From NCBI RefSeq assembly GCF_014841135.1, contig NZ_JACYTN010000004.1, positions 124,001 to 188,000 of the forward strand: a stretch of DNA of 64,000 nucleotides, given 5' to 3'. The first letter of the stretch is position 1. Each line of letters begins with the position of its first letter. The notes beneath the pieces are model-generated. The model made no database searches and was not told where the DNA came from. It saw nothing but the letters and a program-made list of their open reading frames with translations. This DNA comes from Paenibacillus arenosi (GTDB lineage Bacteria > Bacillota > Bacilli > Paenibacillales > Paenibacillaceae). Made by a program: the position numbers and the translations under genes. Shown in pieces: positions 16,833 to 26,044 of this stretch.

Positions 16833-17248
16833 ACCATCACACGCATCACTCTAGTCAACACAAAATACAAAAGTAACAAACCGATCCCTGTCGCGATTGT
16901 AATAAATATTCTGCGCACCTGCTGCTTCTGTTTGAGCTCCTGCTCCTCCAATAGAAGCAATCGGTTCATTAATTGTTCGTTCTGTTGGCGCAGCTGATCA
17001 TTTTCACCGTTCAGCTTGTCCGTCATCTCTTGATAGCGCTGTTGCGAGTCTTTTAAAGATTGCTCCATCTGATTATATTGACCCTTAAGCTCGTTAAATT
17101 CCTTAGGCATCTCGGATATGCCCTCCATCCAATCCCACAGGCCCGCCTGAGCACTAGGAGCCGGATAACAGAACAGCATGACGATCACGATGAGCATGGC
17201 ACAAAACATTCCGGTACGATGATAGGATCTCCCCTTCGCTCGTCGCAT
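16808..17248 (-). CDS. signal/anchor protein with coiled coil and C-terminal TM helix
   Basis: 146 residues. A signal peptide (about 12-36, ending SAQA) is followed by a 70-residue Gln/Glu-rich coiled coil (about 45-110), then a transmembrane helix (about 115-132) and a basic tail RVMVWSRHRSR. The predicted topology puts the coiled coil outside the cell and the basic tail inside. I do not recognise the family. The start is GTG or ATG at 17248 with AGGAGGTGAGCG just upstream. The gene overlaps the AIM24 gene by 25 bases, which suggests that the two proteins act together at the membrane. Confidence 0.65.
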   Translation of the reverse strand: MRRAKGRSYHRTGMFCAMLIVIVMLFCYPAPSAQAGLWDWMEGISEMPKEFNELKGQYNQMEQSLKDSQQRYQEMTDKLNGENDQLRQQNEQLMNRLLLLEEQELKQKQQVRRIFITIATGIGLLLLYFVLTRVMRVMVWSRHRSR

Positions 17249-17583
17249 ACGCTCACCTCCTTGAATGTTATTTACATCAAATGTGATGTAGATTTATCGG
17301 TCATAAAGAATCTAAACTTGATAAAGTTAGTAGAATTAGATCGTTGTATAAAAGTCTGCTATGTTAAAAATAATCAACATGCCCCATCGTTCTTGTCTGT
17401 TATCTTGCGTTCTATGACGGTAGCTTTACCAAATATATACGGATTCATGAGCCATTACGTTGCAAGTTATGACAACAGACGACAATGCCATTATACAATG
17501 TTCGCATGCAAAAAGGACCCGCCCAAAGGCGAGTCCTACATAAAAATATTTACCGAAAGCTAATATAGCTTCAATTATGCACC
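17249..17583. other. 335-bp intergenic interval
   Basis: Holds the promoter region of the coiled-coil/AIM24 unit on its left and the minus-strand terminator of the aminotransferase gene at 17509-17537 on its right. Several frames stay open across it, but none has a ribosome site or a protein-like composition. Confidence 0.5.
17509..17537 (-). terminator. intrinsic terminator of the aminotransferase gene
   Basis: Minus-strand GGACTCGCC-TTT-GGGCGGGTCC followed by TTTTT. Confidence 0.85.
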
Positions 17584-18813
17584 TTATCTAAAATCATTCA
17601 TCAACGCCTTGAACAATGGACGCGAACGTTCAATTTGCTCTGAAGAAACGCTGAACGACAGTCGGAAGTAGCCTGGAAGGCCAAAGCCACGGCTCGGCAC
17701 AATCAAAATACGGTATTGCTGCGCCGCATGCTGGCAAAATGCCACTTCATCCTCAATTGGGGATTTCGGGAAGACGAAGAACCCGCCTTCCGGCTTCGTG
17801 AAGGTGAAGCCTGCTTCCTCAAGCACGCTAACGATTAAGTCTCTGCGCTCACGGTAGCCAGAGGCATCTACCTTTAAGCTGTCCATCCGAGCAATGGCAC
17901 GCTGCATAAGCACAGGTGCATTAACGAAACCTAGCGTGCGATTGCAATAGACGAATGCACTCGTCAACAGCTCCGCATTCGGAGTGTCGTCAGCAAGCGC
18001 GATATAGCCAAGGCGCTCTCCTGCTATCCCTAAGTCTTTGCTGAATGAGCTAGCAACGATGACACGGTTGTAGCTAATGAATGGGTTAGCAAGCTGCGCA
18101 TCATAAATAAGCTGGCTGTATGGCTCATCGAACAGCATATAAATGCTGTGACCATATTTATGCTGTGCATCTTGCAATAGCTTGCCCAACGCATCCAAAC
18201 GAGCTTGCTCAAATGCAGCTCCAGTTGGATTATGCGGTGTATTTACGATAATCCCTTTCGTACGAGGCGTGATTACTTGAGCAAGACGATCCAAATCCGG
18301 CTGGAAATCCTCCGTCAGCAAGCAAGATACAGCATGTCCGCCATAGTTCTCAATATATCCTTTGTATTCCGCGAAATAAGGTACAAGGACGATCACCTCG
18401 TCGCCTGGATTTAATATCGCCTTCAAAGCAACATTCAAAGCACCGCCCGCTCCTACTGTCATCACAACATGTTCATGACGAATGGAAACCGCGAAACGGT
18501 CAGACAGGAATTGAGCTACCTTAGCCCGTGCTTCTGGCAAGCCTTGATTCGGTATGTAGCTGTGGCTGCCATGTGTAGTGGACGCCACTTCTTCTTGCAA
18601 AGCTTTCAAAAAAGCAGCAGGAGGATCTAACACCGGATTACCAATGGAAAAATCACATACCTGATCCGCGCCATGAATCGATTTCAGTCTTGCACCTTCT
18701 TCAAATAGCTTACGAATCCACGATCCACCATTCAACCCTTCCAGCACTTGGGCAGACAAATTATCTTCTAGGGATGTGCCTTCTTGAGCTGCAAATTCAT
18801 TTTGTCTAGTCAT
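17584..18813 (-). CDS. pyridoxal-phosphate aminotransferase, class I/II
   Basis: 409-residue fold-type I aminotransferase. The PLP lysine is in [16 protein letters not shown], the Asp that contacts the pyridine nitrogen lies in [10 protein letters not shown], and NTPHNPTGA is the conserved Asn-Pro segment. The carboxylate-binding Arg is in YFRLSFS. The N-terminal 30 residues are Glu-rich and extend past the usual start. Such enzymes are usually annotated as aspartate/tyrosine/aromatic aminotransferases; the substrate cannot be fixed from sequence. It is monocistronic, with hisC lying 102 bases upstream on the same strand. Confidence 0.9.
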   Translation of the reverse strand: MTRQNEFAAQEGTSLEDNLSAQVLEGLNGGSWIRKLFEEGARLKSIHGADQVCDFSIGNPVLDPPAAFLKALQEEVASTTHGSHSYIPNQGLPEARAKVAQFLSDRFAVSIRHEHVVMTVGAGGALNVALKAILNPGDEVIVLVPYFAEYKGYIENYGGHAVSCLLTEDFQPDLDRLAQVITPRTKGIIVNTPHNPTGAAFEQARLDALGKLLQDAQHKYGHSIYMLFDEPYSQLIYDAQLANPFISYNRVIVASSFSKDLGIAGERLGYIALADDTPNAELLTSAFVYCNRTLGFVNAPVLMQRAIARMDSLKVDASGYRERRDLIVSVLEEAGFTFTKPEGGFFVFPKSPIEDEVAFCQHAAQQYRILIVPSRGFGLPGYFRLSFSVSSEQIERSRPLFKALMNDFR

Positions 18814-18915
18814 CTCACTACTCCCTTTCTATGCAATAGCTAACAGTCAATCGCATGCAGCACAGCAAATACACTCTGGCCTTTCTAGCAAATGTTAATA
18901 GAACAGAGACAAATG

Positions 18916-19989
18916 CTATTCGTCTATGGCAATCACTGTATGCTCATAATCGTTCAGCCGTTCGAGAAGCACAGCTATTTCGTCGTCTGTGCCAATCGAT
19001 ATACGTAGTTTATCACTTAACCGCGGTGAAGGGAAATACCTAATATAAATATGATGCTGCAGCAAATAATCATAAATTTCCTTGGCCTGATGGCGGCGAG
19101 GTCGACATAAGAGGAAGTTTCCGTTGGATGGGAACACCTCATAGTCCAGCCGCACCAATGCTTCACTAAGCTTCTCTCTTGTTTGATTCACCCGTGCAAC
19201 ATTAGCCATAAAATAATCTTGATCTTCGACGGCCAAACGAGCCATGTTCTGGCTTATTACGTTAAGATTATAAGAATCTTTACACTTATCCATTGCAGCA
19301 ACAAAGTCAGCCGAGGCAAAGCAATAGCCTACTCGCGCCCCACACAAGGAGTACGACTTCGAGAAGGTACGAATGACGACTAGATTCGGATATTTTTCTA
19401 GCAGCGACAATGCTGACGCATGAGGTCCGGCAAAGTCGATATAAGCTTCATCAATTACGACTACACCTTCATACTGCTGCAGCAACTGCTCAATCTGAGC
19501 CAGTTCCAGCAGCCTCCCAGTCTGCGCATTTGGATTCGCAATAAAAATGCCCTGCGAAGCAGGCTTAAGCATATTTTCAATTGAGATTTCAAATTGCTCA
19601 TCTGTATCCACGTATACACAATGCAGTTGGTGAATATCTGCTAACGTTTTGTACAATGTATAAGTAGGATATGGCGTTACGATCGTATCACCTGCATCAA
19701 AGCATATATTGAACAAGACAGACAGCACTTCATCCGATCCATTGCCGCAAAATACTTGTGACGGATCAATCCCGTAAACTTTTCCGATTGCTCGCCGCAG
19801 CTCTGTACTTGTTGCATCCGGATAATAGCGCAGCTCTTGCATGGCGAACGATTGCAGCCACTGTTGAATCATCGGAGTAGGAGGGTATGGATTCTCATTC
19901 GAATTAAGCTTAATTACACCTGGGTCACGCTTCGGCTGAATGCCAGAAATATAAGGCTCCAATTGCAAAACACTTGATTTGATAACCAA
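18916..19989 (-). CDS. hisC: histidinol-phosphate aminotransferase
   Basis: 357-residue PLP enzyme that converts imidazole acetol phosphate and glutamate to histidinol phosphate in histidine synthesis; Bacillus homologues may also act in aromatic amino acid synthesis. Family signatures are LNSNENPYPP near the N-terminus, GSDEVL, YPTYTLY, NPNAQTG (usual NPNNPTG with two changes), VVIDEAYIDF and the PLP lysine in TFSKSYSLCGARVGY. TTG at 19989 is set by GGAGGGG five bases upstream; the frame is open 26 codons further but without another site. No other his genes are adjacent, so this is a stand-alone copy, possibly specialised. Confidence 0.9.
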   Translation of the reverse strand: MVIKSSVLQLEPYISGIQPKRDPGVIKLNSNENPYPPTPMIQQWLQSFAMQELRYYPDATSTELRRAIGKVYGIDPSQVFCGNGSDEVLSVLFNICFDAGDTIVTPYPTYTLYKTLADIHQLHCVYVDTDEQFEISIENMLKPASQGIFIANPNAQTGRLLELAQIEQLLQQYEGVVVIDEAYIDFAGPHASALSLLEKYPNLVVIRTFSKSYSLCGARVGYCFASADFVAAMDKCKDSYNLNVISQNMARLAVEDQDYFMANVARVNQTREKLSEALVRLDYEVFPSNGNFLLCRPRRHQAKEIYDYLLQHHIYIRYFPSPRLSDKLRISIGTDDEIAVLLERLNDYEHTVIAIDE

Positions 19990-20190
19990 TATAACCCCTC
20001 CACGTCGTTTTAATTTTAACTTACTATAGCTTGTATAGAATGATAGTGCAATCTTTGTTTCTAACAAAAATATCCTTATATCCGCGATTAGCTGACATAA
20101 GGAAAGGAAGCAATTTATAAGGAACTAGCTAATCAAACTCTATGCATACTGAGTAATGGAACATCATCATAAATAGGTCCCATGCTAGTG

Positions 20191-21108
20191 TTAATCCTTT
20201 ACATGTTGACGCCACCACGCTATTGTCTCCGTCAGCCCTGCTTGTAACGTATAACCGGGCTTCCAATACGCTTCTTTTTGCAATCGCTCTATACTTGCCC
20301 CTACAAATAAAGGTTCATCTGCTGGCAGTGGAATTGCTCCCCAGTGAATCAACTCCCTGCTTCCCATTTGTGCTTGAATAATAGAGGCAATTAGCCTTAA
20401 CGGGACAGGCCGACCTGAACCAACATTTACGGCACCATCCAACTTGCTCATCACTAAGCAAACAAGGGCCGATGCGACATCTTCGATATAAAGAAAGTCA
20501 CGAGACTGCCTGCCATGCGTGCACAGTACTTCTTCTTTTTTCAAAAGAGAGGTAATCATACTAGAGATGAATCGCTTGCCAGACTCATGCGGCCCATACA
20601 GATGAAATATTCGTGCCCAACACACTCGTAAGCCGACGTGCTCCGCATAAGATTGCAGCCAAGTATGCAGCGTATTTTTACATAAAGCATATGGTGTTTG
20701 AACAGAAAGAGGTGTTCTCTGCTCATCCAAATATCCATTCTCCCACTCATACTCCGCGCAGCTGCCCGCAACAACAATGTCTGTACCTCCATGCTCTACA
20801 AAACGCCGAATGAGGGCCATGCTGGCATGCACCCAGTGATAATTTGTGATCGAGTGATAACATTGCGGAGGCACAGCTTCCCAAGCAAGATGAATCAAAT
20901 GAGTAGGCTGTACTTGGCGAATAAGACTCGTAACTTCCGCTTCATCTAACAAGTCCACCCGATGCCAATGGCAAACCTGAGGCGGATGCGGGATCACGGT
21001 ATTTCGATACGTAGCATGAACATCAAACCCTTTTTCCAGCAGTTGAGCTGCAACATGTCTGCCAATCCATCCGCTTCCACCCGTAACTAGAACCCGCTTC
21101 ATCTTCAT
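20191..21108 (-). CDS. NAD(P)-dependent epimerase/reductase (sugar nucleotide)
   Basis: 305-residue extended SDR. TGGSGWIGRH (residues 9-18) binds the cofactor, the YxxxK pair is YALCK near residue 145, and AGSCAEYEW supplies the active-site Ser. Last gene of the CDP-sugar cassette, three bases after the methyltransferase. In this position it is expected to reduce the C-4 ketone of the CDP-4-keto-6-deoxy-C-methylhexose, as do the 4-ketoreductases of the RfbG-linked pathways (for example paratose/abequose synthase relatives). A 3- or 5-epimerase role is less likely but possible. Weak ribosome site, probably coupled translation. Confidence 0.82.
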   Translation of the reverse strand: MKMKRVLVTGGSGWIGRHVAAQLLEKGFDVHATYRNTVIPHPPQVCHWHRVDLLDEAEVTSLIRQVQPTHLIHLAWEAVPPQCYHSITNYHWVHASMALIRRFVEHGGTDIVVAGSCAEYEWENGYLDEQRTPLSVQTPYALCKNTLHTWLQSYAEHVGLRVCWARIFHLYGPHESGKRFISSMITSLLKKEEVLCTHGRQSRDFLYIEDVASALVCLVMSKLDGAVNVGSGRPVPLRLIASIIQAQMGSRELIHWGAIPLPADEPLFVGASIERLQKEAYWKPGYTLQAGLTETIAWWRQHVKD

Positions 21109-21111
21109 ATT

Positions 21112-22341
21112 CTATAACACCTGAGCATGGGGAATTAATACGACAAACTGCCCGCCCCAATCTCGTATATAAGCATGCGACTCCATAATTTCTTGCTTGA
21201 GATTCCATGGCAAAATCAAAACATAATCAGGATTCGTCCGCTTGATTTCATCAGGATGTTTGATCGGGATTCGTGTGCCTGGCAAATATAAATGTTGTTT
21301 ATGCGGGCTTTGATCCACCGTAAAGGGGAGCCAATCTTTGCTGATACCGCAATAATTTAAAAACGTATTGCCTTTCGCAGGGGCTCCATAACCAACGATA
21401 CTTTTACCCATTGCCTGTACGTACGTGAAAAAGCTCAATACTTCACGCCTTCTAAGCCCTATTTGCTGCGAAAACTGTGTATACGTGGAACGTTCATCAA
21501 CACCATTTTCGTGTTCGAGCTGAAGTATCTCGGCTACTCGAGTTGTAACTTCCGCTGAGTCCTCTACATGTTTGATAACTAATCGCAAAGAACCCCCATG
21601 CGTTGGAATCTGATCGACATCTACAACCTTAAGGCCGTGCTCTGCTAACAGCTTCTGAGCAGTCCGCAAAGAGAAATACGAAAAATGCTCATGATAAATC
21701 GTATCGAATTGCTGTTCCCGCAGCAGCTCCAACAAATGCGGAAACTCAATCGTCAGAACTCCATTCGGTTGCAGCAGAAGCTTCAATCCCGCTGCAAAAT
21801 CATGCAAGTCAGGCACGTGAGCCAGCACATTATTAGCGATTAATAAATCCGCCTGATATCCCTCTTGCACGAGCTGCTTCGCTAACCGCTCTCCAAAAAA
21901 TGCAGTTCTTGTTGGAATTCCCTTCTCCTTTGCAAGTTCAGCCACATTGGAGGCTGGCTCAATGCCAAGTGTCTGAATGCTGCGTTGGTGGAAATATTGC
22001 AATAAGTAACCGTCATTGCTTGCTACTTCGATCACTTGCGACTCGCTGTTCAATTGAAATCGCTCAATCGCCATCTCTACATAGGCTTCTGCGTGCTTAA
22101 GCCAACTGGATGAGTAGGAGCTCGCATATAAATAATGGCTGAATATTTGCTGTGGGGATTCATATTCACCTAGCTGAATAAGCAGACAGGCATCGCAAAC
22201 ATAGGCGTGCAGAGGATAGAATGGTTCCATACGATCTCGTTGATCAGCCGTTAAAAATGAATTGGCGAGGGGAGACACCCCCAAATCTAAAAACGTATGT
22301 GTAAGTGCCGCCTTACAGAGACGACAGGTTGAATGTGCCAT
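21112..22341 (-). CDS. C-methyltransferase for a deoxysugar nucleotide (TylC3/NovU type)
   Basis: 409-residue three-part enzyme. The N-terminus binds zinc (CRLC at residues 6-9 and CDAC near 49-52). The middle is a SAM-binding Rossmann domain with VIEVASNDGYLLQYF (motif I) near residue 106. The C-terminal domain is the C-methyltransferase sugar-binding region. Between them is the family signature YHEHFSYFSL. Relatives methylate C-3 of 4-keto-6-deoxysugars, such as TylC3 in mycarose and NovU in noviose synthesis. It lies between RfbG and the reductase, so its probable substrate is CDP-4-keto-6-deoxy-D-glucose. ATG at 22341 follows GGAGAAGGGG; stop-start distance to the upstream gene is three bases. 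Confidence 0.88.
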   Translation of the reverse strand: MAHSTCRLCKAALTHTFLDLGVSPLANSFLTADQRDRMEPFYPLHAYVCDACLLIQLGEYESPQQIFSHYLYASSYSSSWLKHAEAYVEMAIERFQLNSESQVIEVASNDGYLLQYFHQRSIQTLGIEPASNVAELAKEKGIPTRTAFFGERLAKQLVQEGYQADLLIANNVLAHVPDLHDFAAGLKLLLQPNGVLTIEFPHLLELLREQQFDTIYHEHFSYFSLRTAQKLLAEHGLKVVDVDQIPTHGGSLRLVIKHVEDSAEVTTRVAEILQLEHENGVDERSTYTQFSQQIGLRRREVLSFFTYVQAMGKSIVGYGAPAKGNTFLNYCGISKDWLPFTVDQSPHKQHLYLPGTRIPIKHPDEIKRTNPDYVLILPWNLKQEIMESHAYIRDWGGQFVVLIPHAQVL

Positions 22342-22344
22342 GCT

Positions 22345-23421
22345 CTACACCCCTTCTCCCTTGATGTAAGCCTTGATTTGCTGCTGCGTAAATAGGCGCA
22401 TATTGGCCCCTGCCTGATATTGTTCATACCACGCAACCGTCCACTCCACAGCTCGCTCTATCGAGAGTTTAGGCAGCCAAGCTAACTGCTGGACGGCCTT
22501 ACTGCTGTCTAACGTCAAGATTGGCACTTCATATGAAGTGTGATCCGAAGATTGATATTCAATATCCAGAGGCTCACTCCAATGATCGGACGTTAGACGA
22601 ATGAATTCATCAACCGTTACATGAGCCTGAGAAATGGGGCCGAAATTCCATGCTTCAGCATACTGCCTATTACCCAAACACATTTCCGCCAATTGTAAGT
22701 ACCCTTGTAATGGATCCAGCACATGCTGCCAAGGGCGAATCGCCCTTCGATTTCTTATGCTAAGCGAAGTCTTAGTAGTAACCGCTCTAACGATGTCTGG
22801 GAACAGCCTCCCTTCTGACCAATCTCCCCCACCAATTACGTTACCGGCCCTTGCCGTTGCCAATACTGGATGGGAAGAAACGCCGCCATCCCAAAAGGAA
22901 TTACGGTAACAGTCGCTAACGATTTCCGCACATGCTTTGCTAGCGCTATAAGGATCATGACCGCCAAGTGGATCATATTCTTTGAAATGCCGACGTCCTA
23001 GTCCATCATTTTGATAGCACTTGTCGCTCGTTACATTTACGATGACTTGCACACTTTTCGTTTGTCTGGCTGCTTCTAGCACATGGGCGGTGCCTAATAC
23101 ATTGGTAGCAAACGTATAAACAGGTTCCTTGTAAGATGGTCGGACTAACGGTTGAGCCGCTAAGTGGAATAGGATCTCGGGCTGATGCGTGGTCATAGCA
23201 TGCAATAGTGATGAATAGTCATTGATATCCCCTTGGATGGAGGTGCATAGCTCTGAAATGTTTGCTGCTTCATATAGATTAGGGGATGAAACGGGAGTGA
23301 GCGAATATCCAGTTACTTGTGCGCCTAGTGAGGTAAGCCAAAGGGTAAGCCAACTTCCTTTGAATCCTGTGTGCCCTGTTATGAATACTTTTTTCTGATG
23401 CCAAAATGAATGTTCCTCCAT
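22345..23421 (-). CDS. rfbG: CDP-glucose 4,6-dehydratase
   Basis: 358-residue extended SDR that converts CDP-D-glucose to CDP-4-keto-6-deoxy-D-glucose. Cofactor motif GHTGFKGSWL (residues 16-25) is specific to the RfbG/DdhB branch, and catalytic YSASK follows GGHDP. RAGNVIGGGDWS is another branch hallmark. The true start is the ATG at 23421, one base after the rfbF stop, not the longer frame that overlaps rfbF; GGAAGG provides the ribosome site. Second committed step of the cassette. Confidence 0.93.
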   Translation of the reverse strand: MEEHSFWHQKKVFITGHTGFKGSWLTLWLTSLGAQVTGYSLTPVSSPNLYEAANISELCTSIQGDINDYSSLLHAMTTHQPEILFHLAAQPLVRPSYKEPVYTFATNVLGTAHVLEAARQTKSVQVIVNVTSDKCYQNDGLGRRHFKEYDPLGGHDPYSASKACAEIVSDCYRNSFWDGGVSSHPVLATARAGNVIGGGDWSEGRLFPDIVRAVTTKTSLSIRNRRAIRPWQHVLDPLQGYLQLAEMCLGNRQYAEAWNFGPISQAHVTVDEFIRLTSDHWSEPLDIEYQSSDHTSYEVPILTLDSSKAVQQLAWLPKLSIERAVEWTVAWYEQYQAGANMRLFTQQQIKAYIKGEGV

Positions 23422-23422
23422 A

Positions 23423-24190
23423 TTACCAAACCTTCCAAGGCGCTTGATTGTCTTCCCATAACATGTGCAGCTTTTTCTTATCACGCATCGTATCCATAGG
23501 GTGCCAGAAGCCATGATGATGATACGCCGCCAATTGCTTCTGTTCAGCTAACTTCACTAACACATCCGTCTCCCATACACTTTGATCATTTGCTATATAT
23601 TTGAACACAGTCGGCTCCAGAACAAAAAAACCACCATTAATCCAACCTCCATCCCCTACAGGCTTCTCCCGGAAGTTGACGACCATTTGATCCTCAATCA
23701 ATAGGGAGCCAAATCTGCCTGGCGGCTGCACAGCCGTAACGGTAGCTGATTTGCCGTGCTGCTTATGATAACGAATCAGCTCTTCTATATTTACATCCCC
23801 TACCCCATCGCCATAGGTGAGACAAAAGGTGTCATTACCAACATAATCGGCAATTCGCTTTACACGCCCCCCCGTCTCTGTTCCTTCGCCTGTATCGACC
23901 AAGGTCACTTTCCATGGTTCTGCATTGGTCGCATGATGTGTAATCTCACCCTTATCCATATCAATCGTAAAGTCAGACCGATATAGGCGGTAGTTGGAGA
24001 AATAATCTTTAATAATATGACCTTTGTAACCCAAGCAAATAATAAACTCACCAATTCCATAGTGGCTGAATATTTTCATAATGTGCCACAAAATCGGCTG
24101 CGCTCCAATTTCAACCATTGGCTTCGGTTTCAAGTTAGTCTCTTCACCAATGCGCGTTCCGTATCCACCCGCGAGAATCACTGCCTTCAC
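23423..24190 (-). CDS. rfbF: glucose-1-phosphate cytidylyltransferase
   Basis: 255-residue nucleotidyltransferase that makes CDP-D-glucose from CTP and glucose 1-phosphate. The N-terminal signature AGGYGTRIGEET (residues 7-18) and the KPKPMVEIG lysine segment are those of the cytidylyl branch. CLTYGDGVGDV supplies the metal-binding Asp, and HGFWHPMDTMRDK is the branch-specific C-terminus. GTG at 24190 is preceded by GAAGGTGA. First enzyme of the CDP-deoxysugar pathway, followed at once by rfbG. Confidence 0.93.
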   Translation of the reverse strand: MKAVILAGGYGTRIGEETNLKPKPMVEIGAQPILWHIMKIFSHYGIGEFIICLGYKGHIIKDYFSNYRLYRSDFTIDMDKGEITHHATNAEPWKVTLVDTGEGTETGGRVKRIADYVGNDTFCLTYGDGVGDVNIEELIRYHKQHGKSATVTAVQPPGRFGSLLIEDQMVVNFREKPVGDGGWINGGFFVLEPTVFKYIANDQSVWETDVLVKLAEQKQLAAYHHHGFWHPMDTMRDKKKLHMLWEDNQAPWKVW

Positions 24191-24342
24191 TCACCTTCAC
24201 CCCTAGCTGTCCATATTTTCCATAGGAATAACCGATTGTCGTTGACACACTTTATGCACAGTATCCCTGTCGGGTGCTGGTATGGAGGCAGCCTCACACT
24301 TCCTCCTACGCATCAGGTAATAACTTGTAATCAGCTCTATTA

Positions 24343-25119
24343 CTAATTAGAATCTGTCCATAACGATTGGAATTCGGGGAGCAGCCGTAAATCTACCACC
24401 CCGTGTGCAAATTGCTGGCGAGCATGCTCCAACATCTCCGGCGTCATTATGTGATGGGCACCATAGTAATTTAGGAGGCTGTGCATGGAAAGAGTAGGAG
24501 CGATTTGCAACTTTCTGCGCCGCATCGCATCATTCCACGGACTGTAAACAAATTTACATACATAGGCAGGCCCTTCATAAGGAATAAACGGATGCGGTGA
24601 CCAATGTCGACCAATCGTATATCCGCCATGCTCATGATTGTGAATGAGCCTCCCCATATACGGTTGGTTCGGATCACGAGAGAAAAAGCCATGAAACCTT
24701 TGTTGTACTAAAGGAACTGTGTAGACAGGATCACGATAAGGATAATTCGGAGGATCTCCGAGCAGAAACCATTTGATCAAATACATGCGCATACCTTTTT
24801 CATAGAGAGATTTGAAAAATTGCTCTTTATTGCGAACACAAAGAAATTCAGTCGTGTTTAAGACCATTTTCCAACCCGTACACTGTTTTTCGATATCCAT
24901 CACTTCACGATCTGCTTCAATCGCATCGAATTGGTGGACACGAGAATTTCGGATTTCCCAATGTGGAGCGAATGTTCGGCATATTTCAATAGAGCGATCG
25001 GTTGATCCTCGATTTATTAAAATACCGTGATCAAATAGTTTCGTATGGTGCATTAACCACCAAGGGAGCAAGTATTCTTCATTATAAAAATGAGAAATTA
25101 AAGTAGTTATACATTCCAC
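24343..25119 (-). CDS. glycosyltransferase family 2-like, DxD motif degenerate
   Basis: 258 residues with the start of a GT-A fold: LISHFYNEEYLLPWWLMHH and INRGSTDRS correspond to the NE-x-YL and D-x-GSTD segments of the Glyco_tranf_2_4/GT92-like group. The usual WVxxxDxDEF metal motif is WKMVLNTTEF, so both aspartates of DxD are replaced. It precedes rfbF by 152 bases on the same strand and may add the cassette's sugar to a glycan or protein. GTG at 25119 fuses with its own ribosome-binding region (GAGGAG); no better start is visible. Loss of DxD suggests either a metal-independent or binding-only role, or inactivity. Confidence 0.7.
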   Translation of the reverse strand: MECITTLISHFYNEEYLLPWWLMHHTKLFDHGILINRGSTDRSIEICRTFAPHWEIRNSRVHQFDAIEADREVMDIEKQCTGWKMVLNTTEFLCVRNKEQFFKSLYEKGMRMYLIKWFLLGDPPNYPYRDPVYTVPLVQQRFHGFFSRDPNQPYMGRLIHNHEHGGYTIGRHWSPHPFIPYEGPAYVCKFVYSPWNDAMRRRKLQIAPTLSMHSLLNYYGAHHIMTPEMLEHARQQFAHGVVDLRLLPEFQSLWTDSN

Positions 25120-25225
25120 CTCCTCTTCTTAAAGATTGAATCTCTTACTACCATCGTATGAACTCTAGCAAACACTCGTGTCGGTTACCGTCATTATGAC
25201 CAGCAATTAAGTTGACCTGTATGAA

Positions 25226-25255
25226 ATAAAAAAACGAAGCCAGAACGGCTTCGTT
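25226..25255 (-). terminator. intrinsic terminator of the MerR/TipA gene
   Basis: Minus-strand AACGAAGCC-GTTCT-GGCTTCGTT and then seven T. Confidence 0.9.
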
Positions 25256-25263
25256 GACTTCGT

Positions 25264-26022
25264 TTATTGACGATCACAATAAATATGCATCGCCTGCTGC
25301 AAGAAAGATGCTAATCCAGGCTTCACTTTATCGATATTTTTGGCAAAACGCGGGTCTGACGTATATAGATCTCCAAGTCCACGGAATATTTCCAACGTGC
25401 AATTGTAGAAATTAGCTGTTATCAATGAGCGGTATTCGCTAATTAACGCTTGCACCTCTTCATCTTCAGGACCTTTTTCCATTCGCTCCGCAATTTGCTT
25501 ATAAAGAGAGTCCCACTCATGCTTAATTTGCTTCCAATCATCAGCCGTATAAGTCGATGTTTTCTCTAGGGATTCTTTATAAGCGTCGGTGTGCCCGTAC
25601 TTCTCTTCTACTTCCTGCTCATACTTCTTCTGATGCTCTTCTATTTCAGCCATATCAAATGGCTCGAACATGTCTTCTTTGGTCATCGCAATAGCTCCTT
25701 TCATCGATTGGAGAGTTTCCTCCACCGTATGAATCAATCGTTCGAGGCGATGCTTCTTCTGCAGCATCATGCTCCGATGGGAGACGAGGGCGTGCTTACG
25801 ATCAAAGCTCGGATGATCGATAATACGCTGAATCTCAACGAGAGGAACTTCCAACTCTTTAAAAAAGAGAATTTGCTGCAGCCGCTCTAAATCGTCATCA
25901 TTATAATATCGGTACCCGTTCTCCTCTATCTTCTTTGGCTTCAACAGTCCAATGCTGTCATAATGATGCAGTGTGCGCACACTGATCCCAGCCAAGTCCG
26001 CCACCTCTTTCACTTTGTACAT
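25264..26022 (-). CDS. MerR family activator with TipAS-like ligand domain
   Basis: 252 residues. Residues 1-70 are a MerR DNA-binding domain (VKEVADLAGISVRTLHHYDSIGLL...GYRYYND). A coiled dimerisation helix (about 75-110) follows, then a C-terminal TipAS antibiotic-recognition domain (about 130-248; EKYGHTDAY and WDSLYKQIAERM). Relatives Mta and TipA bind drugs or thiopeptides and activate efflux genes. ATG at 26022 follows GAGGTGATG. The promoter right upstream has a 19-base spacer with an inverted repeat, as expected for MerR autoregulation. No efflux gene is adjacent. Confidence 0.9.
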   Translation of the reverse strand: MYKVKEVADLAGISVRTLHHYDSIGLLKPKKIEENGYRYYNDDDLERLQQILFFKELEVPLVEIQRIIDHPSFDRKHALVSHRSMMLQKKHRLERLIHTVEETLQSMKGAIAMTKEDMFEPFDMAEIEEHQKKYEQEVEEKYGHTDAYKESLEKTSTYTADDWKQIKHEWDSLYKQIAERMEKGPEDEEVQALISEYRSLITANFYNCTLEIFRGLGDLYTSDPRFAKNIDKVKPGLASFLQQAMHIYCDRQ

Positions 26023-26044
26023 CTCTTCATCACCTCGTATTTGC

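Noticed and set aside
20086-20134. Inverted repeat GATTAGCT / AGCTAATC after the CDP-sugar cassette
   Set aside because: Arms of eight bases with a 33-base loop and no T tract; too weak to call a terminator or operator.
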